Assembly (NCBI GenBank): GCA_964036195.1
Contig: OZ038456.1
Span: 5,952,001-6,016,000, forward strand
Length of the DNA: 64,000 bases
From: Sphaerolaimus hirsutus
Taxonomy: Eukaryota; Nematoda; Chromadorea; Monhysterida; Sphaerolaimidae
Direction of reading: 5' to 3'
Both the position numbers and the translations under genes were made by a program. Position 1 is the stretch's first letter. Every line of letters begins with the position of its first letter. Below are positions 1 to 9,879 of this stretch, in pieces. The notes under the pieces were generated by a model. It did no database searches. It was given only the letters and a program-made list of their open reading frames with translations, and was not told the origin of the DNA.

Positions 1-30
1 TTAAAAAAAATCGATTTTTTTCCAACCCTA
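1..30. repeat. Right end of a TAGGGTTGG-type hAT-like element
   Basis: The window opens in AT-rich sequence that stops at CCAACCCTA, the same right terminus seen on intact copies in this window that carry 8-bp target duplications, for example 8216-8404. The left end lies outside the window. Confidence 0.5.
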
Positions 31-308
31 GTCCGGACGAATTTGTACACTTTTTGCTGATTTGCGTGTCATAACATTTTCACGCAGCAAGTTTCAAAAT
101 GATTGGGACACTTTCAATTTCGCCCTTGACTTTCAATTCCACCCATTAGAGAAGGTTGTTGTGAGAAACACATCTCACTTATCTTGCCAAATATATTTGT
201 GAAAAAAAATTTATAGGTAGATCTAGGCTTTGTCTTCAAAAATGAATAGAGAAATTTTTTAGTGATATCAACTTGTTTAAAAGATATGGAAGTTCACTGT
301 GTGGCATA
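31..308. other. Gene-free flank
   Basis: I see no coding exon, RNA gene or complete repeat here. A few ATTCCACCC motifs foreshadow the GAATTCCGCCC repeat that follows. Confidence 0.4.
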
Positions 309-722
309 TTTGTGTAAACTGAAACTGAATTCCACCCTCTAGAAAGTGTCCGGATATTTTCGTGCCTAGATGGCACACCGCACACTCAAAAGAGTGCGGA
401 CATTGTTCAAACGCTTTGCGCATTCCGCCCTTTCCAAATTAATTCAGCCTGTGCACAATTTGAGGCAATTCCGCCATGAGTAAAAAGAGTGCGGACGTTG
501 TTCAAACGCTTTGCACTTTTCGCCCTTTCCGAATTAATTCTGCCCCTGCACAATTCGAGGCAATTCCGCCATCGCCAAAGTGTTCGAACGTTTCATGTGC
601 GGAATTGAAATCGAGGGCGGTTAGGACGTTTTTGAATTCCACCCCCGATTTTAATTCCGCCCTTTTGAATTCCGCCCTTGAAAAAGTGTTCGAACTGCAA
701 CTGAAAATTTGAGTGTGCCGTG
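309..722. repeat. GAATTCCGCCC repeat with a 95-bp tandem duplication
   Basis: The motif GAATTCCGCCC or a close variant recurs through the segment. A unit of about 95 bp beginning AGAGTGCGGAC at 391 is repeated directly at 486 with a few substitutions. CACACCGCAC near 374 and GTGTGCCGTGC near 712 are roughly inverted, suggesting the ends of a foldback element. The open frame across it is a by-product of the repeat. Confidence 0.55.
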
Positions 723-791
723 CAACATTAATCGGAATCGAACTTACGTGATAGAAAATTTATTTAAAAAAAAATATTTTCCTTTTTGCAG

Positions 792-951
792 AGGCAAGAA
801 TCACATTTTAGACTGGAAGACAGTTTCTTCCGGTGGGAGTAAAAAGACAACTTTGTCGAAATTGTTCGACGATCCATTACAACTGGCTGCTTACGCTGCG
901 TGTTTGAATCATGAAAAATTGGAGAGTGGAACGAAAAATGGGAGTTTAAAG
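792..951 (+). CDS. Internal exon of an MGME1-like mitochondrial exonuclease (partial gene)
   Basis: This exon of 53 codons plus one base is bounded by a TTTTTGCAG acceptor and an AAG/GTAAGG donor. Its translation starts GKNHILDWKT and continues with a stretch in which LFDDPLQLAAY lies next to a small-residue and Asn-His segment. This order, ILDWKT then DDPLQ..AY then NH, is what I know of animal MGME1, the single-strand DNA exonuclease that trims mitochondrial DNA ends. The D and K of DWK correspond to the metal-binding PD-(D/E)XK pair, and Q30 and Y34 of the exon form the QxxxY motif of RecB, Cas4 and Dna2 relatives. The upstream exons would lie outside the window. I found no following exon before the next gene, so the gene may be broken, may continue through tiny exons, or may be a remnant. 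Another RecB-like nuclease is possible. Confidence 0.62.
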
Positions 952-1208
952 GTAAGGCTGGATTTTTTTCAAACTGAGTTTTAAGTTGTTTTTTTCTATC
1001 CAATGTTGACCCCCCCCCCCCAAAAAAAAAATTTTGAAGGTATTTTTCGATCTAATGTCCAATTGCAGGAAATTTGAAGTGACTAAATAGGTGAGGTTAC
1101 ATTAATCACTTTCATGGCTCATCGGGTCTCCAGTACTATTTATGTATTTATACCCTGTTTACAGTATACATAGATGATCGGCATACGATCGGAAGACTTT
1201 CCGTGCAT

Positions 1209-1304
1209 TAGGGTTGGGTACCCGAACCGATACTCGATACCCGACCCGAATTTTTTGGGATCCTATACCCAAACCCCGAAAATATAGAAAAATTCCCAAC
1301 CCTA
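1209..1304. repeat. Short hAT-like MITE, TAGGGTTGGG ends
   Basis: It starts TAGGGTTGGG and ends CCCAACCCTA. The interior iterates ACCCGAACC and ATACCC. The 8-bp flanks CCGTGCAT and CGGTGCGA agree at five positions, consistent with an old 8-bp target duplication. Better-preserved relatives are at 8216-8404 and 51554-52124. Confidence 0.6.
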
Positions 1305-1541
1305 CGGTGCGAATTACAGGTGGACCGCGCCCTAGTGGCCCTACTGTACGCGGACGGACGTTCGGGCGCGTTCGTATCCATTCCACCGCGGAAATTGCAA
1401 AAATATTGGACACTTTGCAAAGGACGCATTTTGCACTTTTGGCAGGCTATTGAATCGAGCGATGGTCAATCGCCCGTGCCGTTTCACTTGTAGGATTGGA
1501 AGCATTCGTTTGAGGCGGAAATGGGTACGATTTTTGTAGTA
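1305..1541. other. Gene-free segment
   Basis: Moderately GC-rich sequence with no exon I can defend. Open frames exist on both strands but have no domain or convincing splice signals. Confidence 0.35.
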
Positions 1542-1949
1542 TACCGTAAATGCTCGAATAAGTTCCCGGGGAGTTTTTTTCGTCAGAATATTCCCAGGGG
1601 GGACTTAATCGAGGGAGAGTTATTCGGGGGGGGAATTGTTTTTTCGTCTCCGCTTTCGGCAATGCACTGCCTTTGCATTCGATGAATCAGACCATGGCTT
1701 TTTGGTCTGTCTGGCTTCTTCGATATGAGTTTTAATGTGAAACGACATATTTGCATTGATCATAGGGGGGGGGGAAGTTATTCGAGGGGGGAGTTATTTT
1801 TTCCTCACGTTCACAATAGGGGGGAGTTATTCGAGTATTTACGGTACTACCGTTTTCCTCGAAATACCCCCCCCCCTTTTAAATTCATTTTATTAGTTGT
1901 TTTTCGGGGTGCTGATTTTGAGGGGGGGGGGGTTCTAGCAAATACGGTA
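1542..1949. repeat. TACCGTA-ended element, family A type
   Basis: Left end is TACCGTAAATGCTCG and right end AAATACGGTA. The interior repeats short blocks such as GGGGGAGTTATTCGAG, with runs of G or C. A second inverted left end, ACCGTTTTCCTCGAAATACC, at about 1850 shows that two copies or half-copies are fused. Confidence 0.65.
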
Positions 1950-3157
1950 CAAGGAAATGGGTGTAAATATATCAATTCTCGCTTGTTTTGGTGGTTCTCT
2001 ATTATGTGTCGTGTAATCAATCAGTCCGAAGTAGGCTTGGTAAAAAATGAGGTTTTCAAGTTGCCGGGTTGAAAAATGCGACTGCTCAAGTCATTTTTTC
2101 AAATTGCTTAGAATTTTGTCTTAGAAATTTTATACAATGATGAAATGTATCAAAATTTAGACATAACCTGTTTTTGTCTTCTATGGTTTTACAATCACTA
2201 GATTTATTGAATATCCTGAAATTGTGTGATTTTTACTTTGAGATTTTTTTGGATCATTGTGTGTACTTTGTGCATACTTTTCATCGAACATTTGCAATTT
2301 TGTTGGTGGAAAATTATTTTCCCCCTGAGAATGAGAGCTAAATCAGTTTGGGGTGGAATTTGAATGTGTTTAATTGATGTTTGATATGAAAAAGCGAGCG
2401 TGGTAAAATTCGATTGTAAGGTTTTTAAAGGTTTTCGATGATAAGTTTTCGTTGTTTAAACCATGTTTTTCTTTCACGTCCAACGTCCTCGAGTTAAGTT
2501 TTACACTTTTTGAACAAATGTAGGTTTACGTTTTCCTGAATAAGATACATTTTTTTATGTTTTCTCCAGAGAAAAGTATTTTTACGTTTCTTTTGTGTAT
2601 TCACAGGTAAAATTTTTTTGCTTTATCTTTCCTTTACTCAGTTCAGTTGGTGAATGAAATATTAAAATACTTAACGTTAAAAACGTACTTGAAAGTTCTG
2701 AAGTAAAACAACTTTTTTTAAGCATGACTCTCAGAGATGTTTTTTAAGCCACGCGTCGTAAATTTTGGCATGACAATGAACATTTCATTTTTGAATGGAG
2801 GCGTTCAAATAATGATCTTTAATTACATAGGTATTACTAAATATATTTTAACGAGCGACATTTATTTTAGTACGCTGAAACATGATGAAAAGCATTGTCT
2901 AACGCCATTGGCGCAATAAAATTTTTGATAAAACGGGCAAAATTTCAATATTGCGCCCTATAATTAGCGATTCACTCCAGCTGTGAAAATGCATGAGTAT
3001 GTAATTATAAAGTCATTTCATAATCTTCTCTGTGGAACAATCGAAATCATTTTACTCGCAAATTGCTTTGCATAATAAAAACCAGTGTAAAAGTTATTGA
3101 ATTACTTGGCACATTCATTTTTGTCATTTTATTCAGTCTGCTCAGAATAAAATAGAA
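1950..3157. other. AT-rich intergenic region upstream of the ShKT gene
   Basis: About 1.2 kb without a recognisable gene or complete repeat. The last bases contain TTTTATTCAG and CTGCTCAG just before the ATG at 3158. Either could be a splice acceptor for a 5' untranslated exon or a trans-spliced leader, which would suit a nematode. No promoter motif is identifiable. Confidence 0.4.
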
Positions 3158-6100
3158 ATGGTGAAAATCTTTTTTGAAATCTTGTGTGTGACGTTAGTTC
3201 TAGAAAGCAACGCCCAAGTATATGACCAGTTCACAGAAACATTCATTAGATTATCTTTCAGCTACCCGCCATGTATGTTTTTTGTTGGGTTTCTCTATGT
3301 AAGAGTTTTGTCCACAGTTGTAAAAATGTACGTACATTTACTCAAAAAATACGCGTACGCGAGTACGCGGTAAATACATTAGCATATACTTTAAAAAAAA
3401 TAATGTAAATACTAACTTTTACGCGTACATTTTAAAAGTACACGCGTACAGAGAATTTTTGTTTCTAAAATCATAATTTTCTGTCGCTAAAAAAAGAAAA
3501 TTATGCAGAAATCATAACATTTTTCCAAAAAATACTAAATAATCACTAAAAACGACATATAAATATTATGCCTTCTAGTGTAAAACTGACACTCTCACAT
3601 GTAAAAAGTAGTAACTTTTTCGTTTTCCAGAGGAAAAGTACTCTCTTTTTACAAGTTTTACATTTTCCTGGAAAAAAAAGTATTTTACTCACATTTACGC
3701 ATGAGTGCAAGTAAAAAAAGTATTTTACATTTTCTATAGTTTGTGGTGAGTAAAAAAAACTTGTACATTTACATATACTTTTTAAAAAAGTTCAGTAATT
3801 CTAACAACTCTGGTTTTGTCAACTCACAGTTCTACATTTTCATGTCAATTTTACATGATAAATTTTTTTAATAAATGGTGCTGCGCAGACTAGTACACCA
3901 CCGTAATATCGGGAAACTTATAATTCAGTTTTCAACACGCTTGAGTTTACCAGAATGAGGTGTCTGTTGACGGCGATCGAAAATAATTCATTGTAGTAAA
4001 CTGAAATGTGCTCAAAACGGGAGGATCCCATGAAGCATACAAGCCCATGAAACAGTTTGTATCTTTACACATACCCATGCGCCCATGAAACCTGCCGGTG
4101 TGCCCAAGAAACATAAACGCACGCGGTGTTATAGCAATGCATAATTTCTGGAATTTGTGTACTGATGATTAGAGTAGCGATAATTACGAGTTTTAACCAT
4201 CATTCAATATTGTATTTTGTCTTGGATTTTCAACAGTGACGAGGTTTTAAGTGTATTATCATCATAGATATTTTTATTAACAAATTAACTACCGTATTTC
4301 CTCGAAATACCCCCAGGGGGTTTATTTTTTCAGAGTGAGAATTTTGAGGGTGGTATTTCGAGAGGGGGGGGGTAATTCGAGGAAATACGGTACATATTTA
4401 CTACTGCATTTGCTCGAATAATTCCCCTGGGGAATTATTATTTCATCAGGGTTTTTTGAGGAACTATTCGAGGGGGGACTATTCAATGCGGGAAATTATT
4501 ATTATTTATTATTATTGCGTGTAATTTTCATGGGCGCACGGGCATGTGTAAAGGTACAAACTGGTAAAGGTACAACGAAATCTTGCACTGTATGAAAATA
4601 TTTACATGTTTGATTATTGATATAAATATGAACCACAGGTGAAGGATGGACTGGCCCAGGAAATTTTGTGCTTCTAAATGGACTTAAGCCATCAATGTGA
4701 TTTACTGCAGAAAACTGTCAGAGTAGTGGTCAGTGGACAATTCTTGAAAAGCGGCCACGCACACTAGTACACCATTGAAAGTTGGGAAACTCATAAATCT
4801 GTTTTGAAGTCATTTGAGTTTACCACAATGAATTATTTTTGATTGCCATCAACGGTAGTTGACAGATTCTGCATTGTGATAAACTCAAGTGTGATTTATG
4901 CTAAAACGGATTTAGGAGTTTCCCAAAATTCGATGGTGTACTCGTGAGCAGCGCCAGTGAGTCGTGAGTAGTGATGTAAAAAGCGCCAGGACTTTGGCGT
5001 AAGAGCAAAATGCCGCCAAGGGCCATGGCGCTTTGTGCTTTGGCGCTAGTGCCAACGCCAGCGCCATGGCGCTTTTACATCACTAGTCCTGAGTAGTGAT
5101 GGAAAAAGCGCCAGGACCTTGGTGTCAAGCGCCATGGCGCTTTTTTAAACCTCGGCGCCAGGCACCAATGATGCCAGAGGAAAATGGCGCGAAGCGCCAG
5201 GAGCGTTATGACGCTTTTTGTTTTGTTCCTTGCGCCACAGCAAAATAGCGCCAAGTGCCATGGCGCTTTTTCCTTTGTCGCTAGCGCCATGGCGCCATCA
5301 CTAGTCATGAGATGAAAATTTTGCGCCTGTAACCAGCCTTTCACGTAAAAATTTCAAACACTCAAAAAAACTTTCCTCAAGTCCATTTTGAATCACCCCC
5401 ATGTGAGGAAGTTGTCCCATTATCCTGGTGCAACAACCAGTGCGCACCCCCTCCGCTGGACATCTGCGTGCAGCCTCCGAAGCAGTTTGTTGAGCTGCCC
5501 ATTTGTTTACAGTGTGGGTCAGGTGCCAGTTCCGCAAAATGGGAAGTGACAAGTGAAATGGCAAAGGCGAAGTGAAATGGCAAATGAATTGGCAAGTGAA
5601 ATGGCGAAAGCGAAGAGAAATTACTTTTTATGTTTATTTTTTACTTCGCTTTTGCCAATCCACTTGCCGTTTCACTTCTCCTTTGTGCTTTTACTTCGCC
5701 TTTGCCGTTTCACTTCTCACTTCTTATTTTGCGGAACTGGCACCAGGTTTATTAATTTGTTTTCTGAAATTTTTTCTGAAGTAACCCCCTAACCCCCCTC
5801 CCAGTGCCAGCGTCATGTATCCAGGAAATAAGGAAAAGAATGTACCGGGCTTGTTCTTGAATTAGTGGTCCAGTGCACTTTTGTAGCTATGGTGAAATTT
5901 AAATTGGACCACTGCTATGCACTAATTTTCATTGCAGCACATATTTACTGAATATTGCACATTGCAAACTAAGTATTTTCAGCAGAGATTTTTATCTTGT
6001 GCTGATTACAATTTTTAGTACATTTCAAATGTATACTGCTCATTATGACTTTGTAGAATAAACTAGCTGACAAGTGTTTCTTTCTGCACTATTAATTTCT

Positions 6101-8755
6101 GAACACACCATGTACTTTCCATCAATGACAACATTGTCAACCAGCACAGTTCAGCCGAGAACCACTACAGCAATGACAAGGAAAACGACAAGAATTACAT
6201 CGACAATGCAGAGCAGTACAGTGACAACATCTGAAAAAACTACAACAACTAGCACTGAAGTGAAACCTACTACAAGAATTACTACCAGAGCTACAACTCG
6301 AGAAGGTAAGGCTAATGGGTGTACCATTTTTAAATGAAATAAGTTATTGTTGTGAATAACTTCTTGTATTTACATTGAATACACATTGTCTTGTGACATT
6401 CACTCTACTGTATTTCCTGGAAATACCCCCAAAAATCTGCGCTCTGAAATAATAAACCCCCTCGAAATACCCCCTCCCTCGATTAACCCCCTCAAAATTT
6501 GCACCACAAAAATAAACCCCCTGGGAGTATTTCGAGTAAATACGGTAGACAAATTCCCGAATTTCCTGTAAAGTCAAGCCCATTCGTATTTCACCCAGTA
6601 TTCAAACCCACTACCGCTGCGCAAAGTTCAAAGGACTGGCACACTTGGTGTTGTTTGTGGGCCGCGCATGGAGCGTGCAGCCAAAATCCACAATTCATGC
6701 AACCTGTATGTCAAAAGTCTTGCGACAAAGTTGGTGGCTGGAAATTGTGACACTTTTGTTAGACATGGTTTTCATCCAAGATTTCGAAAACCTATTAATT
6801 AGCTTTGAATGCACTCGAGTTTTCTAGAATGATGTGTCCGTCAACTACAGTTGACGGAGATCAAAAGTGACTCAATGTAGAAAACTCAAAGCTGATTTAT
6901 GAGTTTTCGAAATTTTGTTGAAAATTAGTGTGCGCACGGCCATTGTAAATTTCGAGATGAAATAGTGAAACATGCAGGGACTTTCTGAGGTACCTGGTCG
7001 GTTGGATGTTTGTCATGTGAAAACTGAACAAAAGATGCCCATGTATCCTGGTGAGTTAATTCTCTGTTGAGGTTTTTAAAATCATTTTCTCCCTACCACA
7101 CCTTAAAAAGCTATATAATTGCCTGTCAGAAATACGTTTTCTGTACTCGAGTACTTTCAAAAAGTATTCAAAAAACTGAGTACAGAACCTTTCTAGAGGA
7201 AAGTTAAACGTATTTACTCTCTACTGGGTGACGTATTTATCGAGTAAAAGTAAACAAACTCCTTTTTACTACTGGGATGATCACTAGCATATTTATAAAC
7301 TTATCACATAATTTTTTTTTCGGTTTCCAGGCATAAATATCGGATTTTCAGAAACAGGGTACAGGACACAAAACTACAAATTTTCTGCACAAAATCACCA
7401 ACCTTCTAATAATCAATATTTTGAAATGCCACTGGCTGCTAGGAGGCAAATTTCTCAACTGCAGAAAATGATGGAGTTGACTGGTAGCTCTCAAAAAAGA
7501 CGTTATAAGACAGAGCGCAAAAGTCACCCACGGGCTAAATATTCGTGTGTGGATATCGGAGTCGGTGCTTTATGTAGAAAGTGGGCAAGGAATGGGGAAT
7601 GTGAGAGGTCAGCAGAGACTACCATATTTCTTCTAGTAGAGGAGTGCTGTTCAGGGGTCTCCAATGGGGGGGGGGGGGTTACCGCCCCCCCAAACCGCCC
7701 AGCTGTCTATCTATCCCGGAGGCCCAGCTACCTCTCCAACCCCCGGAGAGTCAGATCTAGGAGACCTGTTCTATTTTTACTTCTATTTGTTGTTCTATTT
7801 TTTGGGGGGTGCTGTTCTATTTTTACCGTCAACTTTTTACCGGCCGTTCTATTGGAGGTGACGTTTTACTGGATGTATGCCGTTCTATTAGTAGAAATAT
7901 GGCGTAATGGCATTGAATTTCACTTTCGATCGTCACTATGAGTAATCAACCATAATGCATGCTCAACTACACAGAAATCCATTTTGGATGAAAATTCACT
8001 GTCAGAGGTCTTGTGCCTGCTGCAGATGCACATTCAGCAGCATAGCTCAATTGAAGTACACCCATGGTTTGTCTATTCAAAAAATTTTGATTGTTGTTAT
8101 ATTCAACGTTTCCATTAGTGATGTAAAAGCGCCATGGCGCTGGCGCCAAAAGAAAAAGCGCCATTGAAATAGCGGCAAAAAGAAGACTCCACGCCTTTTT
8201 CATTGCGCCAAGAACTAGGGTTGGGAATTTCAAAATTTTCGGTTCCTGTTCTCAGTTCCAAAAAATTTCGGTTCGGTTGTCGGTTCCACTAAATTTTCGA
8301 TTCCGGTTCTCAGTTCGGTTCTTAAGTTCGGTTCAGGTTCTCTGGTCTCGGTTCCAAAATAGTGCTCGGTTCTCGGTTTGGTTCGGTTCGGTTTCCCAAC
8401 CCTACCAAGAACAAGACCCTGGCGCTTGCACAAAAGCAAAAAGCGCCATGGCGCCTGATCCCAAAGTTGTGCGCTTTGAACATCACTAGTTCTCACCTTA
8501 GGCATCGATTGAAAGATAACTTAATGTTAATGAGTATTGATTTTTTTTACATAATGGTGTCTTTTCGATGTATTTTTCTGATGATATCATACTGATGATG
8601 TCAAATTGCAAGTGTTCAAAGTTAATTCAGAATCTTCTCTCTCAGAATGCAATGACAAGTTGGCACTGTGCCCATTCTGGGCATGGCTGGGTGAGTGTTA
8701 CAGAAATCTGAAATTTATGAAAGTTAAGTGCAGGGCAGCTTGCACATGGTGCTGA
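3158..8755 (+). CDS. Secreted protein with three ShKT domains, six exons
   Basis: Proposed exons: 3158-3272, about 6075-6305, 6599-6733, 7331-7607, 7975-8066 and 8646-8755. Phases join throughout (960 nt, 319 residues plus stop). Residues 1-19 form a signal peptide and 40-115 are Thr-rich, like a mucin stalk. ShKT domains follow at about 128-161, 233-269 and 285-319. Domain 3 has the six classical Cys (285, 292, 301, 312, 316, 319) and the W, G and FM positions; the protein ends on its last Cys. Domain 2 is rebuilt by the 7607/7975 splice, giving ECERNPFW. Domain 1 lacks its first and last Cys. A basic KRR stretch before domain 2 may be a processing site. ShKT modules occur in secreted nematode and cnidarian proteins, from channel-blocking peptides to metalloprotease tails; no enzyme domain is present here, so the role is unknown. 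The first two exon boundaries are least certain; CAA/GTATAT at 3217 is an alternative donor. Confidence 0.78.
3313..3812. mobile_element. hAT-like MITE with CAGAGTTGT-type ends, intron 1 of the ShKT gene
   Basis: Ends are CACAGTTGT and ACAACTCTG, and both flanks carry the identical 8-bp duplication GTTTTGTC (3305-3312 and 3813-3820). The AT-rich 500-bp interior iterates GTAAAAAGTA, ACGCGTAC and TTTACTC motifs on both strands. There is no transposase, so it is non-autonomous. Sister copies with 8-bp duplications are at 16921-17423, 44861-45167, 48707-49221 and 62674-63160. Confidence 0.82.
3881..4022. repeat. Degenerate foldback, family C
   Basis: The segment holds CTAGTACACCA, a GGGAAACT block, TTGAGTTTACCAGAATGAGG, a TTGACGGCGATCGAAA centre and an inverted AGTAAACTGAAA. 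These are the ordered parts of the foldback family found better preserved at 4751-4950 and 14149-14355. Confidence 0.5.
4023..4289. other. Intronic sequence without assignable feature
   Basis: Part of the first intron of the ShKT gene. The words CCCATGAAAC and GCCCATG recur around 4030-4110, suggesting an old short repeat. No exon is supported. Confidence 0.3.
4290..4500. repeat. Family A element (4290-4392) followed by a half copy
   Basis: 4290-4392 runs from TACCGTATTTCCTCGAAATA to GGAAATACGGTA and iterates CCCCC and GGGGG-TATTTCGAG blocks. The following segment, 4400-4490, starts with the related TGCTCGAATAATTCCCC form but has no matching right end. Both lie in the first intron of the ShKT gene. 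Confidence 0.7.
4751..4950. repeat. Family C foldback
   Basis: A 200-bp inverted repeat. GGCCACGCACACTAGTACAC and GGGAAACTCATAAATC at the left pair with GAGTTTCCC and GTGTACTCGTG at the right. The middle holds TTGAGTTTACCACAATGA and its inverse around a CAACGGTAGTTGACAG turn. Confidence 0.65.
4969..5085. mobile_element. hAT-like MITE, TAGTGATG ends and GCGCC interior
   Basis: Starts TAGTGATGTAAAAAGCGCC and ends GGCGCTTTTACATCACTA. Its 8-bp flanks GTCGTGAG and GTCCTGAG differ at one base. The interior is a chain of GGCGCC and TGGCGC words on both strands. The 8-bp duplication and YARNG terminus agree with the hAT superfamily. No transposase. Confidence 0.82.
5094..5303. mobile_element. Second TAGTGATG hAT-like MITE in tandem
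   Basis: Runs from TAGTGATGGAAAAAGCGCC to GGCGCCATCACTA. It shares the 8-bp flank GTCCTGAG with the preceding element and has GTCATGAG at the right, so three versions of GTCNTGAG separate two elements. All lie in the first intron of the ShKT gene. Confidence 0.8.
5522..5744. repeat. Family P foldback, GGTGCCAGTTCCGC ends
   Basis: GGTGCCAGTTCCGCAAAAT at the left is inverted as ATTTTGCGGAACTGGCACC at the right. The interior repeats AAGTGAAATGGC on one arm and GCCATTTCACTT-like words on the other. The same words make the large minisatellite at 29821-30433. Confidence 0.75.
5745..6074. other. Intron tail before the Thr-rich exon
   Basis: AT-rich intronic sequence with several possible acceptors (for example AATTTTTAG near 6019). 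The exact start of the Thr-rich exon is therefore uncertain; 6075 is preferred because its phase fits the upstream donor. Confidence 0.35.
6406..6547. repeat. Family A element inside an intron
   Basis: Bounded by TACTGTATTTCCTGG and GTAAATACGGTA, with AAATACCCCC and AATAAACCCCCT blocks between. It fills most of the 6306-6598 intron and ends about 50 bp before the acceptor of the first ShKT exon. Confidence 0.7.
6763..6945. repeat. Family C foldback inside an intron
   Basis: GATTTCGAAAACC, GAGTTTTCTAGAATGA and GTCAACTACAGTTGACGG make the left arm and turn; TAGAAAACTCAAAGC, GAGTTTTCGAAAT and AGTGTGCGCACGG form the right arm. The turn is itself a palindrome. It lies 30 bp downstream of the exon ending at 6733. 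Confidence 0.65.
7128..7262. repeat. Remnant of a CAGAGTTGT-family hAT MITE
   Basis: Contains ACGTTTTCTGTACTCGAGTA and ACGTATTTATCGAGTAAA, the typical inner words of that family, but neither terminus is intact. Confidence 0.5.
7622..7906. repeat. Family B element (TTCTATT and AGAACGGC type)
   Basis: Left end ACCATATTTCTTCTAGTAGA and right end TCTATTAGTAGAAATATGG are inverted. Words such as CCGTTCTATTGGAGG repeat inside. It occupies most of the short intron that splits the second ShKT domain; the open frame running through it is not coding. Confidence 0.65.
8116..8488. mobile_element. TAGTGATG hAT-like MITE carrying a nested MITE
   Basis: Ends TAGTGATGTAAAAGCGCC and GAACATCACTA. Flanks GTTTCCAT and GTTCTCAC differ by transitions only, fitting an old 8-bp duplication. 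The GCGCC-rich body is split by the insertion at 8216-8404. Located in the last intron of the ShKT gene. Confidence 0.75.
8216..8404. mobile_element. Nested hAT-like MITE, TAGGGTTGGG ends
   Basis: TAGGGTTGGGAATT to CCCAACCCTA, with a perfect 8-bp target duplication CCAAGAAC at 8208-8215 and 8405-8412. The interior iterates GGTTCGGTTC and its variants. It is clearly younger than the GCGCC element it interrupts. Confidence 0.87.
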
Positions 8756-8879
8756 ATCGATTGTGTCAATCTCTATTTGGTTGTGTTTAATTATTCAACT
8801 TTATGTGGAATTCTCTGTGACTGTTTGTGTTGTTGCAATTATTGTAATGCTGTTTCATGAAATGATTGAAATTGACATA

Positions 8880-8885
8880 AATAAA
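8880..8885 (+). promoter_or_regulatory. Candidate polyadenylation signal of the ShKT gene
   Basis: AATAAA lies about 125 bases after the stop codon at 8753-8755, a usual distance for a short 3' untranslated region. A second AATAAA-like site follows within 20 bases. Confidence 0.45.
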
Positions 8886-9878
8886 ACCTGAAATAAACTT
8901 TTATAAATTGATATAAATAAAACAATTGACTATCAACAATTTATAATTGCGTTGAAGTCTTGTGAAAAATGACTACTGAAAAAATTTTGTATTTCTCAAA
9001 AAAATCCAATACTTAGTATAAATAATTTATTATGTTCATCAATTACTTGAAAAAATCACACTAGCTCAGAAAATCATACCAGAAAATCACACGAGGAATT
9101 GACACAAAATGTAAACCAAGGAAAGATAATGGAAATGAGCATCAGATTTGAAGTATCCACAATGAAACTATTGGCAGAGATAAACACATCCTGAAGATGC
9201 ACTTTAAATATATACTACTTTCTATTTTTAACACTTTAAGTAAATGTGTATTATGATTGGCTTATATCACATTTATTATATGATATTTCACATATATCTT
9301 TATATATCTCATTTAATTTATATAACATTACCTATATCGTTATCCACAACATTCAAATGAGACACAAGCTCACAAAACTGATCTGCACTTAATTATCCTC
9401 CCTGCAAAATGTTTTGATAGAGAAAATATCTGTATATTAATGGTTAATGGTATGAGTTGACGTTTTGATGTTTTCAGTTCTCCAAAGAGATGTATTTCAA
9501 AATCTCAATTCATGAATGTTGGCAAAATTATAAATCGCCAATGAGAGCTAAAAACCAATATGCCACAACTGCAGTGTTAAATTCTTAGTCCTTGTCAAAA
9601 AAAAGTTTCAAATTAAGATTATTTCCGAAAATAGTTTTTGGGTTTCTTTTTGCTATTGTTGTCCAAAATCATTCATGGTAAAAAAAATCATTATTATAGC
9701 GAAAATGATACCCGCGCATGGAAATAGGCCGAATCAAAGCTATCATATTGTGGTCAAATGCTTGAGCTATTTTTGTTCGCAAAAGTTGACAAGACATTTG
9801 AACCATAAAAAGCTAGAAATTGAGAAAAGCGAACGAATTATGCTTTCTACTTAATGCAGAAGGAAATATGCTACACTA
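8886..9878. other. AT-rich intergenic region, no gene seen
   Basis: Nearly 1 kb of AT-rich sequence with TATATATC and CACATTTATTATATG-like words near 9200-9330. I found neither exons nor inverted ends. Confidence 0.4.
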
Positions 9879-9879
9879 T

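Noticed and set aside
476..712. 78-codon frame upstream of the nuclease exon
   Set aside because: Lies within the 95-bp tandem duplication of GAATTCCGCCC words and does not join the exon at 792.
1005..1020. Poly-C tract as a possible sequencing boundary
   Set aside because: G and C homopolymers of this length occur throughout family A elements here; no other sign of a join.
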